A DNA stretch of 64,000 bases, from assembly GCA_950295325.1 (NCBI GenBank), contig OX485805.1:46212758-46276757 (forward strand), read 5' to 3'. Position numbers and translations under genes: made by a program. This document shows positions 1-11,803 of this stretch, piece after piece. The DNA comes from Polytrichum commune (taxonomy: Eukaryota; Streptophyta; Polytrichopsida; Polytrichales; Polytrichaceae). The notes beneath the pieces were generated by a model that saw only the letters and a list, made by a program, of their open reading frames with translations, was not told where the DNA came from and searched no databases. Each line of letters starts with the position of its first letter. Within the stretch, counting starts at the first letter, position 1.

Positions 1-54
1 TTCGGGGAGGATTTGCAGAGGTGTTGATGATGCTGAAGTTGAACAAGCATCTAA

Positions 55-219
55 TGCCATACGATCTTGAAAAAATTGATCTTGCTGGACAATTCCGATT
101 GGGAGAATCACATTCTAAAACATCCTATTTTCGATGAGGAGCTGCAAATAAAGGATGACGACGGTTCATTGGTAGAGAATGGCGAGCAACATGAAATAGA
201 CATTGATGACCATGAGTGA
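55..219 (+). pseudogene. 3' end of an unidentified coding sequence with acidic tail
   Basis: A frame is open from about 55 to a TGA at 217-219 and ends in a strongly acidic tail (around DDDGS and EIDIDDHE). The same frame has several stops just upstream, and neighbouring frames look coding-like before 55, so this is probably the frameshifted end of a gene or transposase whose body lies outside the window. I do not recognise the family. Confidence 0.25.
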
Positions 220-338
220 TTTCGACTGATATGAAATATGATTGTATTGATGAAACGGCTCATTGAATTCGACATGTGAGCTAGTTGAGTTAGTTTTTTA
301 GGTCACCTAGCCCAACTATATGGTTGAAAACGGTACCT

Positions 339-476
339 GCTAGCCCAACTATGGCTAGATCGAGGCTTCAAAAAAATGGGCTAGCCCAGCTATGCCTAGA
401 TTGAGGCCTGAAAAATATGGGCTAGCCTAGCTATGGCTAGATCGAGGCTTCAAAAATATGGGCTAGCCCAACTAGC
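339..476. repeat. 41-bp tandem repeat, about 3.4 copies
   Basis: Units at 339-379, 380-420 and 421-461, then a partial unit. Each begins GCTAGCCCA/GCTAGCCTA and continues with CTATGGCTAGAT and a GAGGCTTCAAAAA segment. Copies differ at a few positions. Confidence 0.8.
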
Positions 477-1640
477 TAATGGGCTATAAAAGGTCTGCAA
501 CCTTCATCCAAATAATGGGAGCATGCATGCAAAACTGAGCCTACTCAACATAAATCCTGAGGTTCTTATCTTGAACCGCTATATTATTATGATTATTATT
601 TTTTGAATGGCTCACATTAAAAGTCTACCCACCTTAGTTGTAATGGGATTGTAGATTTTGTACAATCCCTACAAAAAGAGTGGTGCCGGATGATTGAAAA
701 CCGGCTTTTTAGGTTGTCCGACCAGGATGGACTAGCTTGCATAGGCTGAATTAAGATTTAGGGTAGCATGTCCCATGCACGTACCTTATTGTAGATCTAG
801 AAATTCTATCCCGTTTCGTGAGATGAAAAGAGGTGGTCCCAAAAGTTTCACCCAACTTTCACGGCAGGCTCCATTTCACGATGAGCTAACGAGCTCTTAA
901 TAGAAAATATTCTCAAAGAAAGATCAAACCTACGGTTTCGTCCCCTTTGAGGGATTTTATGGATAACTCTAATAGGTAACACCATTTGGAGGCTGGGGCT
1001 ATGTGATTGTTAGTGCTTGACTGTAACAAACAAACAAACAAACAAACTTATCTTGAATTTGACATTATGTAACTCTTGAATTTGCATTTGCAATGCTGAA
1101 ACTACAAATGTCAATCTTCCTGCTTTGCAATAATTTGCTAACCACATCAATAACAAGTTTCAATCCGACCATTCCAATGGCCAAAACTGTTTGTGGAGTT
1201 GGAAATGGCCAGAACACATCAGCTAGACATAACTTTCTACCAAATGGTTGCTTTGATCATGTATAAAAGTGACTCAATGAAAGAAGAAAAAAGAAAAAGG
1301 CCTTGCTATTCACTGACAATTTGATATTATGTTGGCAATGAATACCAATTAGATTAAGTATGGAGGCCATAATAGTATTATATTTTGAGCACACAGTCCA
1401 ATGTCTTTTGAACACATATCTTTTTGGTGTCTGTTCTTGGAGCCACACCAAACCCAACATTACTCAAATATAATGTTCTGTTAAGAAAAGTAGATGAGTG
1501 ACGCACCTTCTCTATCTAATATATTGTGGCAACATGTATGGCTCTGACATGGCATGTGGGATGTGGTGCTTCAATTGGGGACATGTCTTAGACATGTAAC
1601 TAATGAGAACATAAGATTGTGTAGTGATCCACCCCCAATT
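477..1640. other. Intergenic, no gene seen
   Basis: AT-rich sequence without a convincing frame. The part at about 1250-1490 resembles 1690-1860 (both carry a segment on the theme of CAATTTGATATTATG), so part of it is old dispersed repeat. Confidence 0.5.
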
Positions 1641-2219
1641 GGACTTTTCTAATTTTTCTTGTAGTGATATTTAGCTAGTTGTAGGCCCAAATGTGATGCA
1701 ATTATGTATAACAGTGAACCAATGACAACGAAATCTTTGTTATTCACTGCCAATTTCATAATATTATGCTGGCAACATGCATACAAATCCATGACGATCT
1801 CATGCCTACAATGTGCTCTTGTGTATGTACGAGGTACAAACCCATCTAAATAATTTAGAAACAATCAATTATTTCAAGTTGAGCACATGCATGTCAATTA
1901 TACTCAAGATAACACAACTTGCTTGAACTAGAGATTGAGGAGCGTGACGTTTAAGATCGAAGTGTCATTTGTATTATTCAAATTGGAAGTAGAGTGGGAT
2001 CCAATGTGATCCAATAATGCTTGAAGTATGTATACATAATGTACAAGGTTGTATGAACTTTTGCTCATACAACTGTTTGCTCAATTTCTAGGCATCTTAA
2101 GATGATGCTTGAGATTTCAAATGACAACTAAGAATTTGCAGTTATCAATTCATGTTGATCTGCTTGGCCTCAAACTGATGCTTGTTTATAATATTTCAAG
2201 CTTAATCCTCATTGGAAAT

Positions 2220-3407
2220 CTATTGGATTCCCCATTCCATTGGATCGGCAGGCAATTGCAACATTGCCATGAAATTTGGGGAATCGATATCTAGTAGGTT
2301 TTCAACTGGATTCTTTTCGTCCAGTATTTGTTCACTTGGTTCATCCGGAACGTCAGGTAATTCCATCATTTCCATGAAGCTTGAGCAATCGATATCTTGT
2401 ACCTCAACTGGATTAGTTTCGTCCAATATTTGCTCACTTGCTTCTTCCGGAACATCAGATAATTGTACCATTCCCATGAGAGTTGAGCAAGCGATATCTG
2501 GCATCTCAGCCAATTTGATTTCCTCCAGTGTTTGATCATTTGCCTCTTCCGGGGCGTCAAGTAATTTCCACATATCCGTGAAGCTCGGGGAATCAACATT
2601 TCGCAGGTGCTCAACTGGATTATTTTCCTTCGATGTTCGTTCACTTGCTTCTTCCGGATCGTCAGGTGATTGCATCATTTGCATGAAACTTAAGCAATCC
2701 ATGCCTGGTAGCTTTGCGAGATTAATTTCGTTCAATGGTTGTTCACTTGCTTGTTTCATATTATCACGTGATTGCATCATTTCTGGGAAACTTGGGGAGC
2801 CTATGTCTTGGAGCTCATCCCAATTAATCTCGTCCAAATTGCTTTCTGCTTCCGTTTGCGGAACGCCACGCGATTCCATCAATTCCACGATACTTGGGGA
2901 ATTGGCATTTGGTAGCAAATTTGAACCAATTTTCTCCAACATCTGTTGGGTTGGGTGTTCCGGGATATCGACAGCTTGTGCCGAACGATTCCTGTTCGGA
3001 CTTCGCCGTCCTCCGTACGTGAAGGATGTTTTACAAGCTTCACATTTGTAACGCGGTTGTCCGACGTTGCCATTATTGAAGTACAGGAACTTGGAAGCTC
3101 CGATGTTTCCGCAACTTGGGTTCGGACATGGAACGTCTGTAGTGTTTGGGAGTAATTCTGCGAATGCAACCGCAATCTTCGCGTAGCCTCCAGGATGTTT
3201 CTTCCTTCGAGAGGCAGGATTGTGAGTAAAATATTTGTTGCACCCCAAACATTTATATCTGGGTTGTTGAATGTTTTTGTTGTTAAGGAATTTATACTCC
3301 GCGTTGGTGGAGCTGCAAAACGGGCATGTCTTTGTGACAGCCACGTACATGGCAGGCTCCACAGCTCTCTTGGGCCTCCCCATTTTGGCAACCAACTCCT
3401 TCGTCAT
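2220..3407 (-). CDS. Double Dof-type zinc finger protein with C-terminal acidic repeats (copy A)
   Basis: Single-exon frame of 395 residues starting at ATG 3407; no in-frame ATG lies further upstream. Finger 1 has Cys28, Cys31, Cys53 and Cys56, an exact C-x2-C-x21-C-x2-C Dof spacing, with the Dof-like words STN, NN and QPRYKC. Finger 2 has Cys94, Cys99, Cys122 and Cys125 (C-x4-C-x22-C-x2-C) and again NN and QPRYKC. The Dof aromatic after the last Cys pair is F, not W. A basic stretch GRPKR (10-14) precedes finger 1. Residues about 164-395 form seven acidic repeats of about 34 residues. Dof proteins bind AAAG-type DNA in the nucleus, so a DNA-binding regulator is likely; the acidic repeats could be activation modules (inference). 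Two fingers in one chain is unusual. The paralogue at 15986-17173 has the same length and start. Confidence 0.75.
   Translation of the reverse strand: MTKELVAKMGRPKRAVEPAMYVAVTKTCPFCSSTNAEYKFLNNKNIQQPRYKCLGCNKYFTHNPASRRKKHPGGYAKIAVAFAELLPNTTDVPCPNPSCGNIGASKFLYFNNGNVGQPRYKCEACKTSFTYGGRRSPNRNRSAQAVDIPEHPTQQMLEKIGSNLLPNANSPSIVELMESRGVPQTEAESNLDEINWDELQDIGSPSFPEMMQSRDNMKQASEQPLNEINLAKLPGMDCLSFMQMMQSPDDPEEASERTSKENNPVEHLRNVDSPSFTDMWKLLDAPEEANDQTLEEIKLAEMPDIACSTLMGMVQLSDVPEEASEQILDETNPVEVQDIDCSSFMEMMELPDVPDEPSEQILDEKNPVENLLDIDSPNFMAMLQLPADPMEWGIQ
2223..2918 (-). repeat. Seven 34-residue (102-bp) coding repeats, copy A
   Basis: Within the Dof-like gene, each repeat follows the plan DIDSPSFMEMMQ, a P-E-E-A-S-E-Q stretch, then a D-E-x-N-P-V-E ending. 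The last repeat ends the protein in EWGIQ. Acidic residues alternate with a compact hydrophobic F-M-x-M-M core. Confidence 0.8.
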
Positions 3408-3639
3408 GATGGATGTTGGGACGTCTGAGAAATATTGAAAAACGAGAATGAACTTACCAGGAACTTAAGAACTCACAATATGTGAGATGAAATGGCTTGT
3501 CTGTAATGCTCCTCAATGAAATCGAGAGGCTACAAAATTGTTTCTGTTCTGTGCGAGAGAGCAAGAGGTGGGAGAGTGCACGAGTGAGAGAGAGAGACTG
3601 CACGCGAGAGAGAGAGAGGTACCGCGCAAATGATTCTGT

Positions 3640-3790
3640 GTTTCACTGGGAGCGTTTTTAAAATGAGCGCACAAACAACCACAGCACGCCACGTGGCTTT
3701 TGAGATGGATGAAGACGCATTGTACGATATTCATCCAGGAGTGCTGATCTAGATGGATGAAACCACGTCATTGGGTGCTTCTAGAATGAA
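3640..3790 (-). promoter_or_regulatory. Promoter of Dof-like gene A
   Basis: Contains a perfect G-box within GCCACGTGGC (3688-3697), a CCACGTCA element (3762-3769) and a heat-shock-type TTCTAGAA core (3779-3786), all at matching places in the copy B promoter. The TATA position of copy B (TATAAA on the minus strand) is degenerate here (TTTAAAA near 3656-3664). A GA/CT-rich leader lies at about 3575-3620. Confidence 0.5.
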
Positions 3791-3799
3791 TTATTGGTT

Positions 3800-4685
3800 T
3801 AACCCTAGATTATCGCCATACAGGTAAGGTGCTTCTCAACGGAGAAGAAGCCATTCTCAAGGCCGGATCACACTCGTACCAAGCCCTAAGCCTCACTCTT
3901 AATCTCTCGTTTCTCGGTGCTGTGGAGTTCTCTCTGTTTGCATGTGTTTCTAAATGGTGGAGAGCAGCTAAGTTCATCACTTGCAAATCACATTGGAGTT
4001 CGTGGGGATCAGCACGTTCTCATTTAGGCGACAAGTGGTGTCCTTCATCGTCAAAGAGGATTTTGCAACAGGTACCTAGATTTGAATTACCTTTCGACTC
4101 ATAACATTAATTAGTTCTGATCCCTCGTTGTCGTGGAGCATGCGTGCCAGAATGCATGTAGAATGGACGCCATGCTCCTCCAAGAGACATTCTCGGAAGT
4201 CGCAGAGCTCGTCTCCGCTCAAGATCAGCGGGTGCGAGGAAAACTCTACTCCCGACCACCACCCGGCCACACTGACACAAGATGACGTTGAGGTCATGGT
4301 GCTAAAGGCAGATTTGCAACTCGCTCACTTGCATGCGTCACACGCTGAAGGACTCTACAACTTACTGCAATAGCAGTCGGATCTGAGGGAGATCATCCCC
4401 GCATTGTGAAGCTCATTCAGGTCATCGTGCTTGCAGAGAGCCACGAGATATCGAATACACCTCTCGGCAAATACACGTTGACATACACCCGCATCATAAC
4501 CACAAATATTTTTCATTATTTTGCACTCCGCGGACGACAAATCTGACGGCCAAGTCAGAAAGTACAGCCGCCAACATTAGAGAGATGGAGCCAAAGGTTG
4601 AGTCAAGAAAAGTAAGTAATCTACACCAACCAAATTACAGGTGTAGGGGCTAGAGCCAGTTAGGGTTCCCGCTTTTTGTTCTTGG
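3800..4685. other. No gene recognised
   Basis: Short open frames on both strands with no family match I can name. GC content is higher here than in the flanking repeats, so this may be a decayed gene or element fragment. Confidence 0.35.
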
Positions 4686-4689
4686 TGTT

Positions 4690-5645
4690 TTGGTTAATGG
4701 TGGACTTATTTGTTCTACGAGCCAAGAAAGGATGGACTCTATTCTTCAAAATTTAGACAAAACCTTCAAAATCACTCGCGGTGATTCGGGATACTATATC
4801 GGTTTGAAGGTAACTCGTTCTATTGATCGCGGCACCACTCTCCTACATCAAACGCGGTGTACTCACCGCGTTCTCAACAAAGTGGGTATGCAAGATTGCC
4901 ATCCAGTCTCTACACCAATTATTGAGCTAACTATTCATCCTGATTCATGCAAGAGTACTACTCCAATTCATGTTCCTTACAAAGAGGTCGTCAGATCTCT
5001 TATGTGTCTATCTACTCTTACTCGTCCCGACATAAACTACTTTGTCAACACAGTGGCTAAGTATTCCAAAAACCCTCGTGTTCAACATTGGACTGCTGTG
5101 AAGCGAATTCTTCGATACCTCAAAGGTACTGTTCATTTTGGTATTGTTTATTCCAAAAATTTCGTTTCAGACACAGTTCAAGGGTTTTGTGATGCAGATT
5201 TTGGCGGTGGCATAAATACAAGTTTGCCGGTCCCGCACAGGTTATGCGTTTCAACTCGGGGTAGGTTTGATAGCCTGGAACAGCCAAGGCCAGAAGTGAA
5301 GTGTTGCTTCTACTACAGAAGCCGAATATATCGCAGCATGTACTGCCACTAAGGAGGCTATGTGGTTAAGAAGATTACTTTGTCATGTTGATTTACCGCA
5401 GGAGTCGCCTACTCGTATTCTTGAGGATAACCAAGCCGCAATCCGTTCAGTCAAAAATCCTGAGTTCCATAAGCGGACCAAACATATCGACACCCAAAAT
5501 CATTTTATTTGCGAGAAGTACCAACTATAGGAAATTGATATTTGCCTATGTATCTCCACAGAACCAGGTCGCTGATGCGATAACCAAACCCTTGCCTACG
5601 GATAAATTTTCGACACTTCCGCAATCTTATGCACATTCATTCTAG
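4690..5645 (+). pseudogene. Ty1/Copia pol fragment (end of RT plus RNase H)
   Basis: The frame from 4690 reads as the C-terminal half of Copia reverse transcriptase and connection (YYIGLKV, RPDINYFVNTVAKY, the HWTAVKRILRYLKGT landmark) and runs into RNase H (FCDADFGG). At least two frameshifts follow near 5220-5300. The downstream RNase H landmarks STTEAEYIAAC, EDNQAAI and RTKHID are still readable to about 5520, then VADAITKPLP near 5570-5600. gag, protease, integrase and the RT active site are absent, and I could not find LTRs. It is an inactive remnant within the 8-kb tract that splits Dof A from Tim A. Confidence 0.85.
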
Positions 5646-5649
5646 CCAG

Positions 5650-7920
5650 CAAGTCGATGCGATTATTGCCAAAGGAAGTACAAAGGGACAAGTTACTTAT
5701 CTCTGTGCTGACAATGCTGACACGCTCATGTCTCTCCGCAATTGATCCATGGCGCTTCGCTCATTTTCCCATCCCTCGACATCTCTCATCGCCAATTCTC
5801 ATTGACACTTCCTCACCATCTCTCCTTGCCAGTTTCCTGCATTCTCAAGCACCTCACGGATATGTTTTTGAACAGTATAGGATGCACACTCACAAAAGAT
5901 ATGCATTCAGTGGGAGTTGGTTTTATTCTTTTATGCAACCCTCTCACAAGCAACCTTTCTTTTCTTTTCTTGTGATCTGGGAGTTCCATCATGAAGTGGG
6001 AGTTCACATCGACAATGGGAGTGTCACTGCGTTCAGCAACCCAACTGTCTGCTTCAACATGTGGCAACCTCTCCTCAACCCGTCGTCCTCAGCATCAAAT
6101 CTGCTCATTAGTTTGCTTTATTCTGTCTTATCAGTGGCTTCGATTCCTAGTTTCATGTTTTATTCAGTTTTATTCTTGTAATTAATCCCAAACACTTTCA
6201 CCATGGAAAAATCCTATACTCACTATGTTCACTCGGTTCTCCCTCGTCCAAAGCTACTCCTAATGTTCAAGCTTTGGAATTTTGGTGAAGAAACCAATCG
6301 TCCAAAGCCATCTCCTCCTCCATCTCTTCATCTGGGACGAAGGTAGTATGTAGAGTTCGATGCACTGGTGAAAAGCCTTGATTACGGAGATTGCGAATTG
6401 CCTCTAAATACTGCATACCAATGCACTTCATATAAATACTTTCAATTGATGGCCCACCTGACACTCAGAAAAGTCGATCGTCACAAGTAAGAAACACTCT
6501 TCATATTCATATGAGGAAGAATAACTTTAATGTGCTTCGATTATTTTGGCACATGTATGGGTCGCAGAAGGCGGTCACCATGCTGGCCAAGTTCATTGGT
6601 GAAACTAAGGACAAGTATCAAGCCTTGATGGATGGATGGATGGATGGATGGATGGATGTGGATATTGGAGCCTGGGTCCGGAGTGGCTAGTTTAATATTC
6701 TTAACTTCCAAGTTAATCAAATGATTTATTGACAGTTTCACTTTGGAAATGAAATCCCAATCAATTGCTTATTTACTAAATGGCAACAAACACATATATT
6801 GGATTTTGAACTTTGAAGGTAAGGTGCGCTCAATATGGGTTTTGTGGACAAGCAGCCTTTAAGAATGCAAGGGCAACTTATATATATAAAATATTTTTTT
6901 GAAGCAGGGCAAGACAATCAACATTTTTTGGTCATTTTCGTTCAAAAAAACTAGAAATTTTCGTTGGGGGCTACATGAGGGGATGTGGGTCGTGGGCTCT
7001 GGCCCTTATCTCAGTAGAGACCCCTTCCCCTAAAACTTCATAAGGAAGGGGGGGGGGGTGATTTAGTGTCCACCAGTTCATATACAAGAAGCTATAAATC
7101 GAACGGTCCAAGTGATGATATATGTTGATTTTTTGCAAGGGATCACAAAGGCTTTCAAATTGTGTTGTGATCTAGTTAATTGTTTGTTGGTGATCATTTG
7201 TTTTCTGCTTCGATTCATGTATGCTTTGATGATCATGAAAAATTAATGAATTAATGAATTAATATTATATTTTTCAAATAAAAAACTATCAAATCATATT
7301 TATTTCATTATTTGTTGTGATTCAACCTACATTGATATGTGTGATTAGGTTGCCTTCACCAATAGGTTGCCTCTTACCCATGCAAATTACCTTGGATCAA
7401 ACATAGATTTGAAAGAACTGACAACTTTTCTCTTCGTCCGTATATCAACCACAATAAAAACATATTGAATCTTGTATTTTATTACTATGATAAGGGTGTG
7501 ATAATAGATATTCAAAGTAGTTACTATATAATTGCTAATATATTGACGATCCACACTATTTTGAATAGTTAGTGTCACATTAATATAACACACAATCCAC
7601 ATTGCTTTTTGTGTAACTAATGTGCAATAAGCAAAGTTGATTTGTTTCTCTAATTCATAACTTATAAGTAGACCTTGAAAGTTGCTCAAAGCTTGTTGAA
7701 TTGACATATACAACACCAACACATAAACAAAGCCAGGAACACCTTCTTTCTTCATATTTCCTTCATGATGCATTTAACCTGTATCTAATCAAATAATGTG
7801 AGGTCTTTTTTACGACCCTATTTGGGTTTATACTAAGGACTTGTGACCTTCAAAAGACTTTGGTTTGTTACTTATGGACTTCTCTATGCCCTCATCCAAA
7901 AAGCGAGCTACCATGGTCAG
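5650..7920. other. Intergenic repeat-derived sequence
   Basis: Follows the Copia fragment. A 174-codon frame at 5657-6181 has no recognisable domain. The tract also contains a GATG microsatellite at 6627-6657 and a G run at 7048-7058. I see no gene. Confidence 0.4.
6627..6657. repeat. (GATG)n microsatellite
   Basis: About seven to eight perfect GATG units. Confidence 0.9.
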
Positions 7921-7924
7921 TTAA

Positions 7925-8690
7925 GAGCCATTGTGGCCTAATGCATTTGGTGTAAACATGTCCTTAGGATGTGAAACACTTAATGAGATTAAATATGATG
8001 TTAGTGCATGACCCCCTTGGGGGGGGGGGGGGGGGGCGGGGTGAACTCTTCTTACCATGTACAAACTAATGCGACTGTAGAAAGAGGTGTTATTTGAGAT
8101 ATTAGCATACATAGTATACATAAAGGGGGAGGAGGTATTCTTTTTCTCTAGTCTTTACATTCAAAAGGCTTTTAAGAAACTTTAAATAAAGGTACGCAAT
8201 GTACAAAGGGGCCCCTAACGTTTAGAGAAAAGATTGACAATAGTTGTATTAGTTTCATTTTATTAATACATTTTCATCATTTTTGTCATATGGTAATGAT
8301 CCCCAATGACCACCATGCCCATTCTTGTAGGGTTTTGTATATTATGCCACAAAGGTCTATTTATTTCATGATTTATGATTGATGTGGAGGCATTTATCAC
8401 ATTAGATTGAGAACATTGTATAAATACATGGGCCACAAATCTAGCTTACCACGTATGTACACATTTCGTTTTCTCTATAAATTGCTTGTTTGGATGCAAA
8501 TACATACATTGTATTTTGATCATCAATGCCTAGTAGGAGTATATTTTTAATTGTCTCCTCCACATAAGACAATGTACGTTGTAAGGTTGCAAACACATAG
8601 ATATATAAATTATGATTTATGAACTTGATGAAGCCCGCATAAATTGTGTATATGGTCTTATATTGAGACCATGTGTACATCCTTTAAGGG
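7925..8690. repeat. Dispersed repeat, related to 47130-47960
   Basis: Both tracts share, in the same order, a segment around GTATACATAAA, one around TTTTTCTCTAGT, a CATATGGTAATGA-like block and an ATAAATACATG block. They are diverged copies of one non-coding repeat. Confidence 0.6.
8019..8040 (+). repeat. Long G homopolymer run
   Basis: Eighteen consecutive G, then C, then GGGG. It may form a G-quadruplex or mark an assembly-uncertain homopolymer. Confidence 0.85.
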
Positions 8691-8704
8691 TTAATGCACG
8701 GTCG

Positions 8705-8940
8705 TTGGCTTTGGACTAGATAACCATAGAGAGGAGAGTGGATAATGAGTTGCCGGAGCAGCAAATCATCCACCTACTTGAAGATGGTCATAAAGTCATA
8801 TTCGATTAGATCATGGACGACATTTGAGAATTCTTGATAATGTCGTGCTTGCATGGATGAAACATTATGACGAGTTTTGGAAACCAGGTGTACACTCTTG
8901 GATGAGCAATTGGTTATGTAACAAGGTACTTAGTAGATGG
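8705..8940 (+). pseudogene. Relic of Tim17-family intron 4 (third copy)
   Basis: Clearly related to 13380-13590 and 19180-19390, the start of intron 4 in the two Tim genes. Shared landmarks in order: GATAACCA, GAGAGGAGAGTG, GATGAGTTGC-like, ATCCACCTACTTGA, GGTCATAA, CATGGATGAAACATT, GACGAGTTTTG and CTCTTGGATGAGCAA. It is more diverged than the other two are from each other. No Tim exon is recognisable next to it. Confidence 0.65.
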
Positions 8941-9439
8941 CCAAGAGTTCGTGGTAGCAATGTAAACTCATTCATTTGGACTTTAGGTGAAAGATGCTCT
9001 AAAACCCATATATGATTGTTTTTGGATTAGATAATGAAATTTGATATTAGAAATCTCCAATTAATCTAGTGGAGTGAGTCACTTGAAATAAATTGACCCT
9101 CCACCTTGTAGGGGGCATGTTTTCCTATATTAGCCCCTTCATCCACAATGGGTGAGTTTACATATCCGATGACACAAACCCCATTGAATTAGGACATGCC
9201 ATGGATGAAGTAGAGAGACATCCAAGTATATCAAACCGAGGTTTGATTTTCCATTCGATTTATTCTTACTATAAAGTCCATCTAATAAAGATGTATGCTA
9301 AATGGGTGTTGAATGTGTCTGGTGGAAGCAAAAAAACCAACAATTACAAATGTCAAATGTACACATACACGTAAAATTTTCTTCAATGTATCCAACTTTA
9401 TCAAAACTAGGCTCTTCTTTTCTTTTTCTTTTTGAGACC

Positions 9440-9790
9440 ATGGTATTTTTGGAAAGAAAAATTATTCTTCCTTTAGTAAGGTCCCTAGAACTTGGCTCCT
9501 CCTTCCGGGTATTACTTTACTGGACCGTTTGGTTTGAAAGAAATGACCAAGCTTTTAACAATGTGTGGTGGGATGTGAAGAAAGTTCTACAACTAAATGG
9601 CAAAGGCTCCAAGATTATGCTAGGATTGCTTGGGAGAGCATGTTCAAAATGTCATAATTTGTTTCACCAATAAGACAATATTATGGCGTGCTTCAATGAA
9701 GAGTGCGGGCGGACAACAACCTTTTTGTATCATTGCTCCAACTCTAAAATCTCTCAGATAGTCAAGCTACTAGTACATGGCTTACTTAAT
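9440..9790 (+). pseudogene. LINE C-terminal (zf-RVT-like) remnant
   Basis: The frame around 9500-9600 reads VLLYWTVWFERNDQAF followed by NNVWW. This fits the W-x-I-W-x-E-R-N-x-R-x-F signature of the zf-RVT tail found in plant L1-type LINE and related reverse transcriptases. A stop at 9671-9673 and a lack of upstream RT motifs mark it as a fragment. The call rests on this one motif. Confidence 0.45.
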
Positions 9791-10489
9791 CATGCTTAGG
9801 TGTCTAATCCTCTTCAAGGTCATGTGGTTTCACTTGGTGCACCCGATAGAGTTATGCCGCTCTCTATTTCAAGTCCTCCAAAAACTCAAACTAGGGTTTA
9901 GTATTGCTGTGATATGCAACCATTGACAAATGTTCTATTATTATGTGTTTAATTCACATCTTCTAACTCATTAAAATTTGGGGTTCTCATTTCAGAAAAC
10001 ATCAAATCATAAAATCAAATTGAAGACTTTAATTGGTGTAGACAAAGTCATACTAGGAATGATTTGGATGATGGTTTATAGACTACATTTGTTTAGTTGA
10101 AACAAACATCATTGACATCCCTAATCTTCACCAAATCACTTTAGAAGCACTTCCTTTTAATAGATAAGTAATAATCTTAAATGAATTAATTGAAGCACTT
10201 GAGCATCGTTGTGAGTGGCTAAAATCTCAATCACACCAAGTTACATGCCTCAACAAAACCCACCTTACCATGCATAAGTTGCCCTATTTCATTCCCTCCT
10301 TAGGTTGGGTACTAAAATATGCGGGTGTGATTTGCTAACTTTTTTTTTCAATTGAACGCTTATATTTGATTGGTGTGTGGTTAGGGAGGATAAAAAAAAA
10401 ACACCATAATAACACATGTTTAAAATAGTTTGGATTACAACTTTCATCTTTATTAACTACTCCACACTCTATAGTTTTTTATTTTTATT

Positions 10490-10675
10490 TTTTTGAGACA
10501 GAAGGCCAACATGCCAACGCCAAAGCACAGGCGGCAGTTCACCACCTGGCAAGTTTTCCGTCAAGTAGAGAGGAGATTTCACAGTCGGGATTCGGATCGC
10601 CAACCTCTTTCTTGAGATTTGGGTATCCCTCTACCATCACCCGGCAGTTTAAGGTCATCTCGGACCATCCACACT
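10490..10675 (-). mobile_element. tRNA-derived SINE-like repeat, copy 1
   Basis: On the minus strand an A-box-like TGATGGTAGAGGG (10627-10639) is followed about 30 bases on by a B-box-like GATCCGAATCC (10588-10598), the internal Pol III promoter layout of a tRNA. Sequence on both sides of the boxes matches the copies near 21.8 and 28.5 kb, which argues for a SINE and against a tRNA gene. Confidence 0.5.
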
Positions 10676-10679
10676 CTAT

Positions 10680-11234
10680 AGTGACTCACACAATTGGGAG
10701 GACCTATGTGTTCGATTAAGAAATCAACAAACATGCACTTTGGATTACCATAACTAAATTTGGGAAGGTTCTATTTTCGGAAGCCTTATTGGAAGTTAGG
10801 GCCACTTCACACACGAGCCAAGAGCCATGACCATGAAATTGTGGGAGCCCAAAAGAAAGTGTCCAAAGGCCGTTCCAAGTCACCTCCAAAATCATGTAGT
10901 GTGGTCTTAGACCCTCAAGCGTAGTGCGAAGTCATATGTGACCAGGCCTCAGCCAAATGCTATTGTAATGAATTCATATTCATGCGGGTCCTCATGCATG
11001 ATAACATAGAACAAGAAAACGGTAGAACCGTGAGGCTCTGTCCTTTACTATGAAAGACTACAATTGTAGATGTCCACTTTGCTCATGCCAATCCATGGCT
11101 ATTCACTATACAAAACCTTCCTTGGATTTTGTGCACCTTCTTCTCAAATGCGGGTCAAGGATTGAAGCTACTCATTTATCACCCGAAATTTTTAAAATGA
11201 ATAATCAAGAATTGCCGAAATAACTATAGTTAAC

Positions 11235-11276
<42 letters not shown>

Positions 11277-11756
11277 CCACATTAAATAAAGTAGACCAAA
11301 AATAACAAGAACAAGTAAAGTTCAAGTATGAACGCAAAGTGGTTAGGAAATTTGCTCTTGAAACGAAGAAGTTGATGCATAGGCTCTGTCCTACAAACAG
11401 AGCCAATAAATGAACGGTTGTGAATGTTTCGAGTGAAATGGTCTCCCAGTTTTGTGTTAAGCCTACCTTCAAGAGGTGGTTTTTGAAAATAATCCAAGTG
11501 ACCATGAAACATGATCCAATTGATGCCATGTAGGAATTCATGTTGACTTCACATCCATCTTGCATTCACATACTCCGTTGGTCCCTCAAGCGTAGTGTGA
11601 AGCGAACTTGGACCGGCTCCGCCTTTTCCACCAATGAGAGTGCTTGACGTGAAATGGTCACGGGCAGTGGGGCACTCAGTCTCATGTGTGAAGTGGCCCT
11701 TAGAACCCAACCAAGTGTGCAAAATGGTGAAGATTGTATGCAATTTGGGAAACAAG
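10680..11756. other. Intergenic, no gene seen
   Basis: Two short related segments (CCCTCAAGCGTAGTG near 10912 and 11585) show internal repetition. A GA microsatellite lies at 11235-11274. Open frames here are short and antisense to each other. Confidence 0.4.
11235..11274. repeat. (GA)n microsatellite
   Basis: About twenty uninterrupted GA units. Confidence 0.95.
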
Positions 11757-11803
11757 GAATAGAAAAATCCTTTGAAGGAGTGAACGTAGGATTCAATCCC
11801 AAA

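Larger units (their letters stand above)
1646..3790. repeat. Segmental duplication copy A, Dof half
   Basis: Nearly collinear with 15325-17530, including the 3' flank, the Dof-like gene, its CT-rich leader and the promoter. Homology fades just past the TTCTAGAA motif near 3786. In copy B the Tim block follows about 30 bases later; here it resumes only at about 11757. Confidence 0.85.

Noticed and set aside
2578-3428. Several plus-strand frames across the Dof-like gene (and the same at 16344-17225)
   Set aside because: They are antisense shadows of the Dof-like coding repeats and fingers, and their sequence has no domain of its own.
3424-3470. Short 42-base intron in the Dof A leader (GTAAGT to TTTCTCAG)
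   Set aside because: Plausible borders, but too short for a typical plant intron and not shared with copy B.
5657-6181. 174-codon plus-strand frame after the Copia fragment
   Set aside because: No domain, low-complexity Ser/Pro/Leu composition, and two overlapping frames of similar quality. Treated as chance.
10580-10640. Functional tRNA gene on the minus strand
   Set aside because: A and B boxes are present, but no acceptor stem or anticodon arm could be folded, and the flanks match two other copies. SINE preferred.
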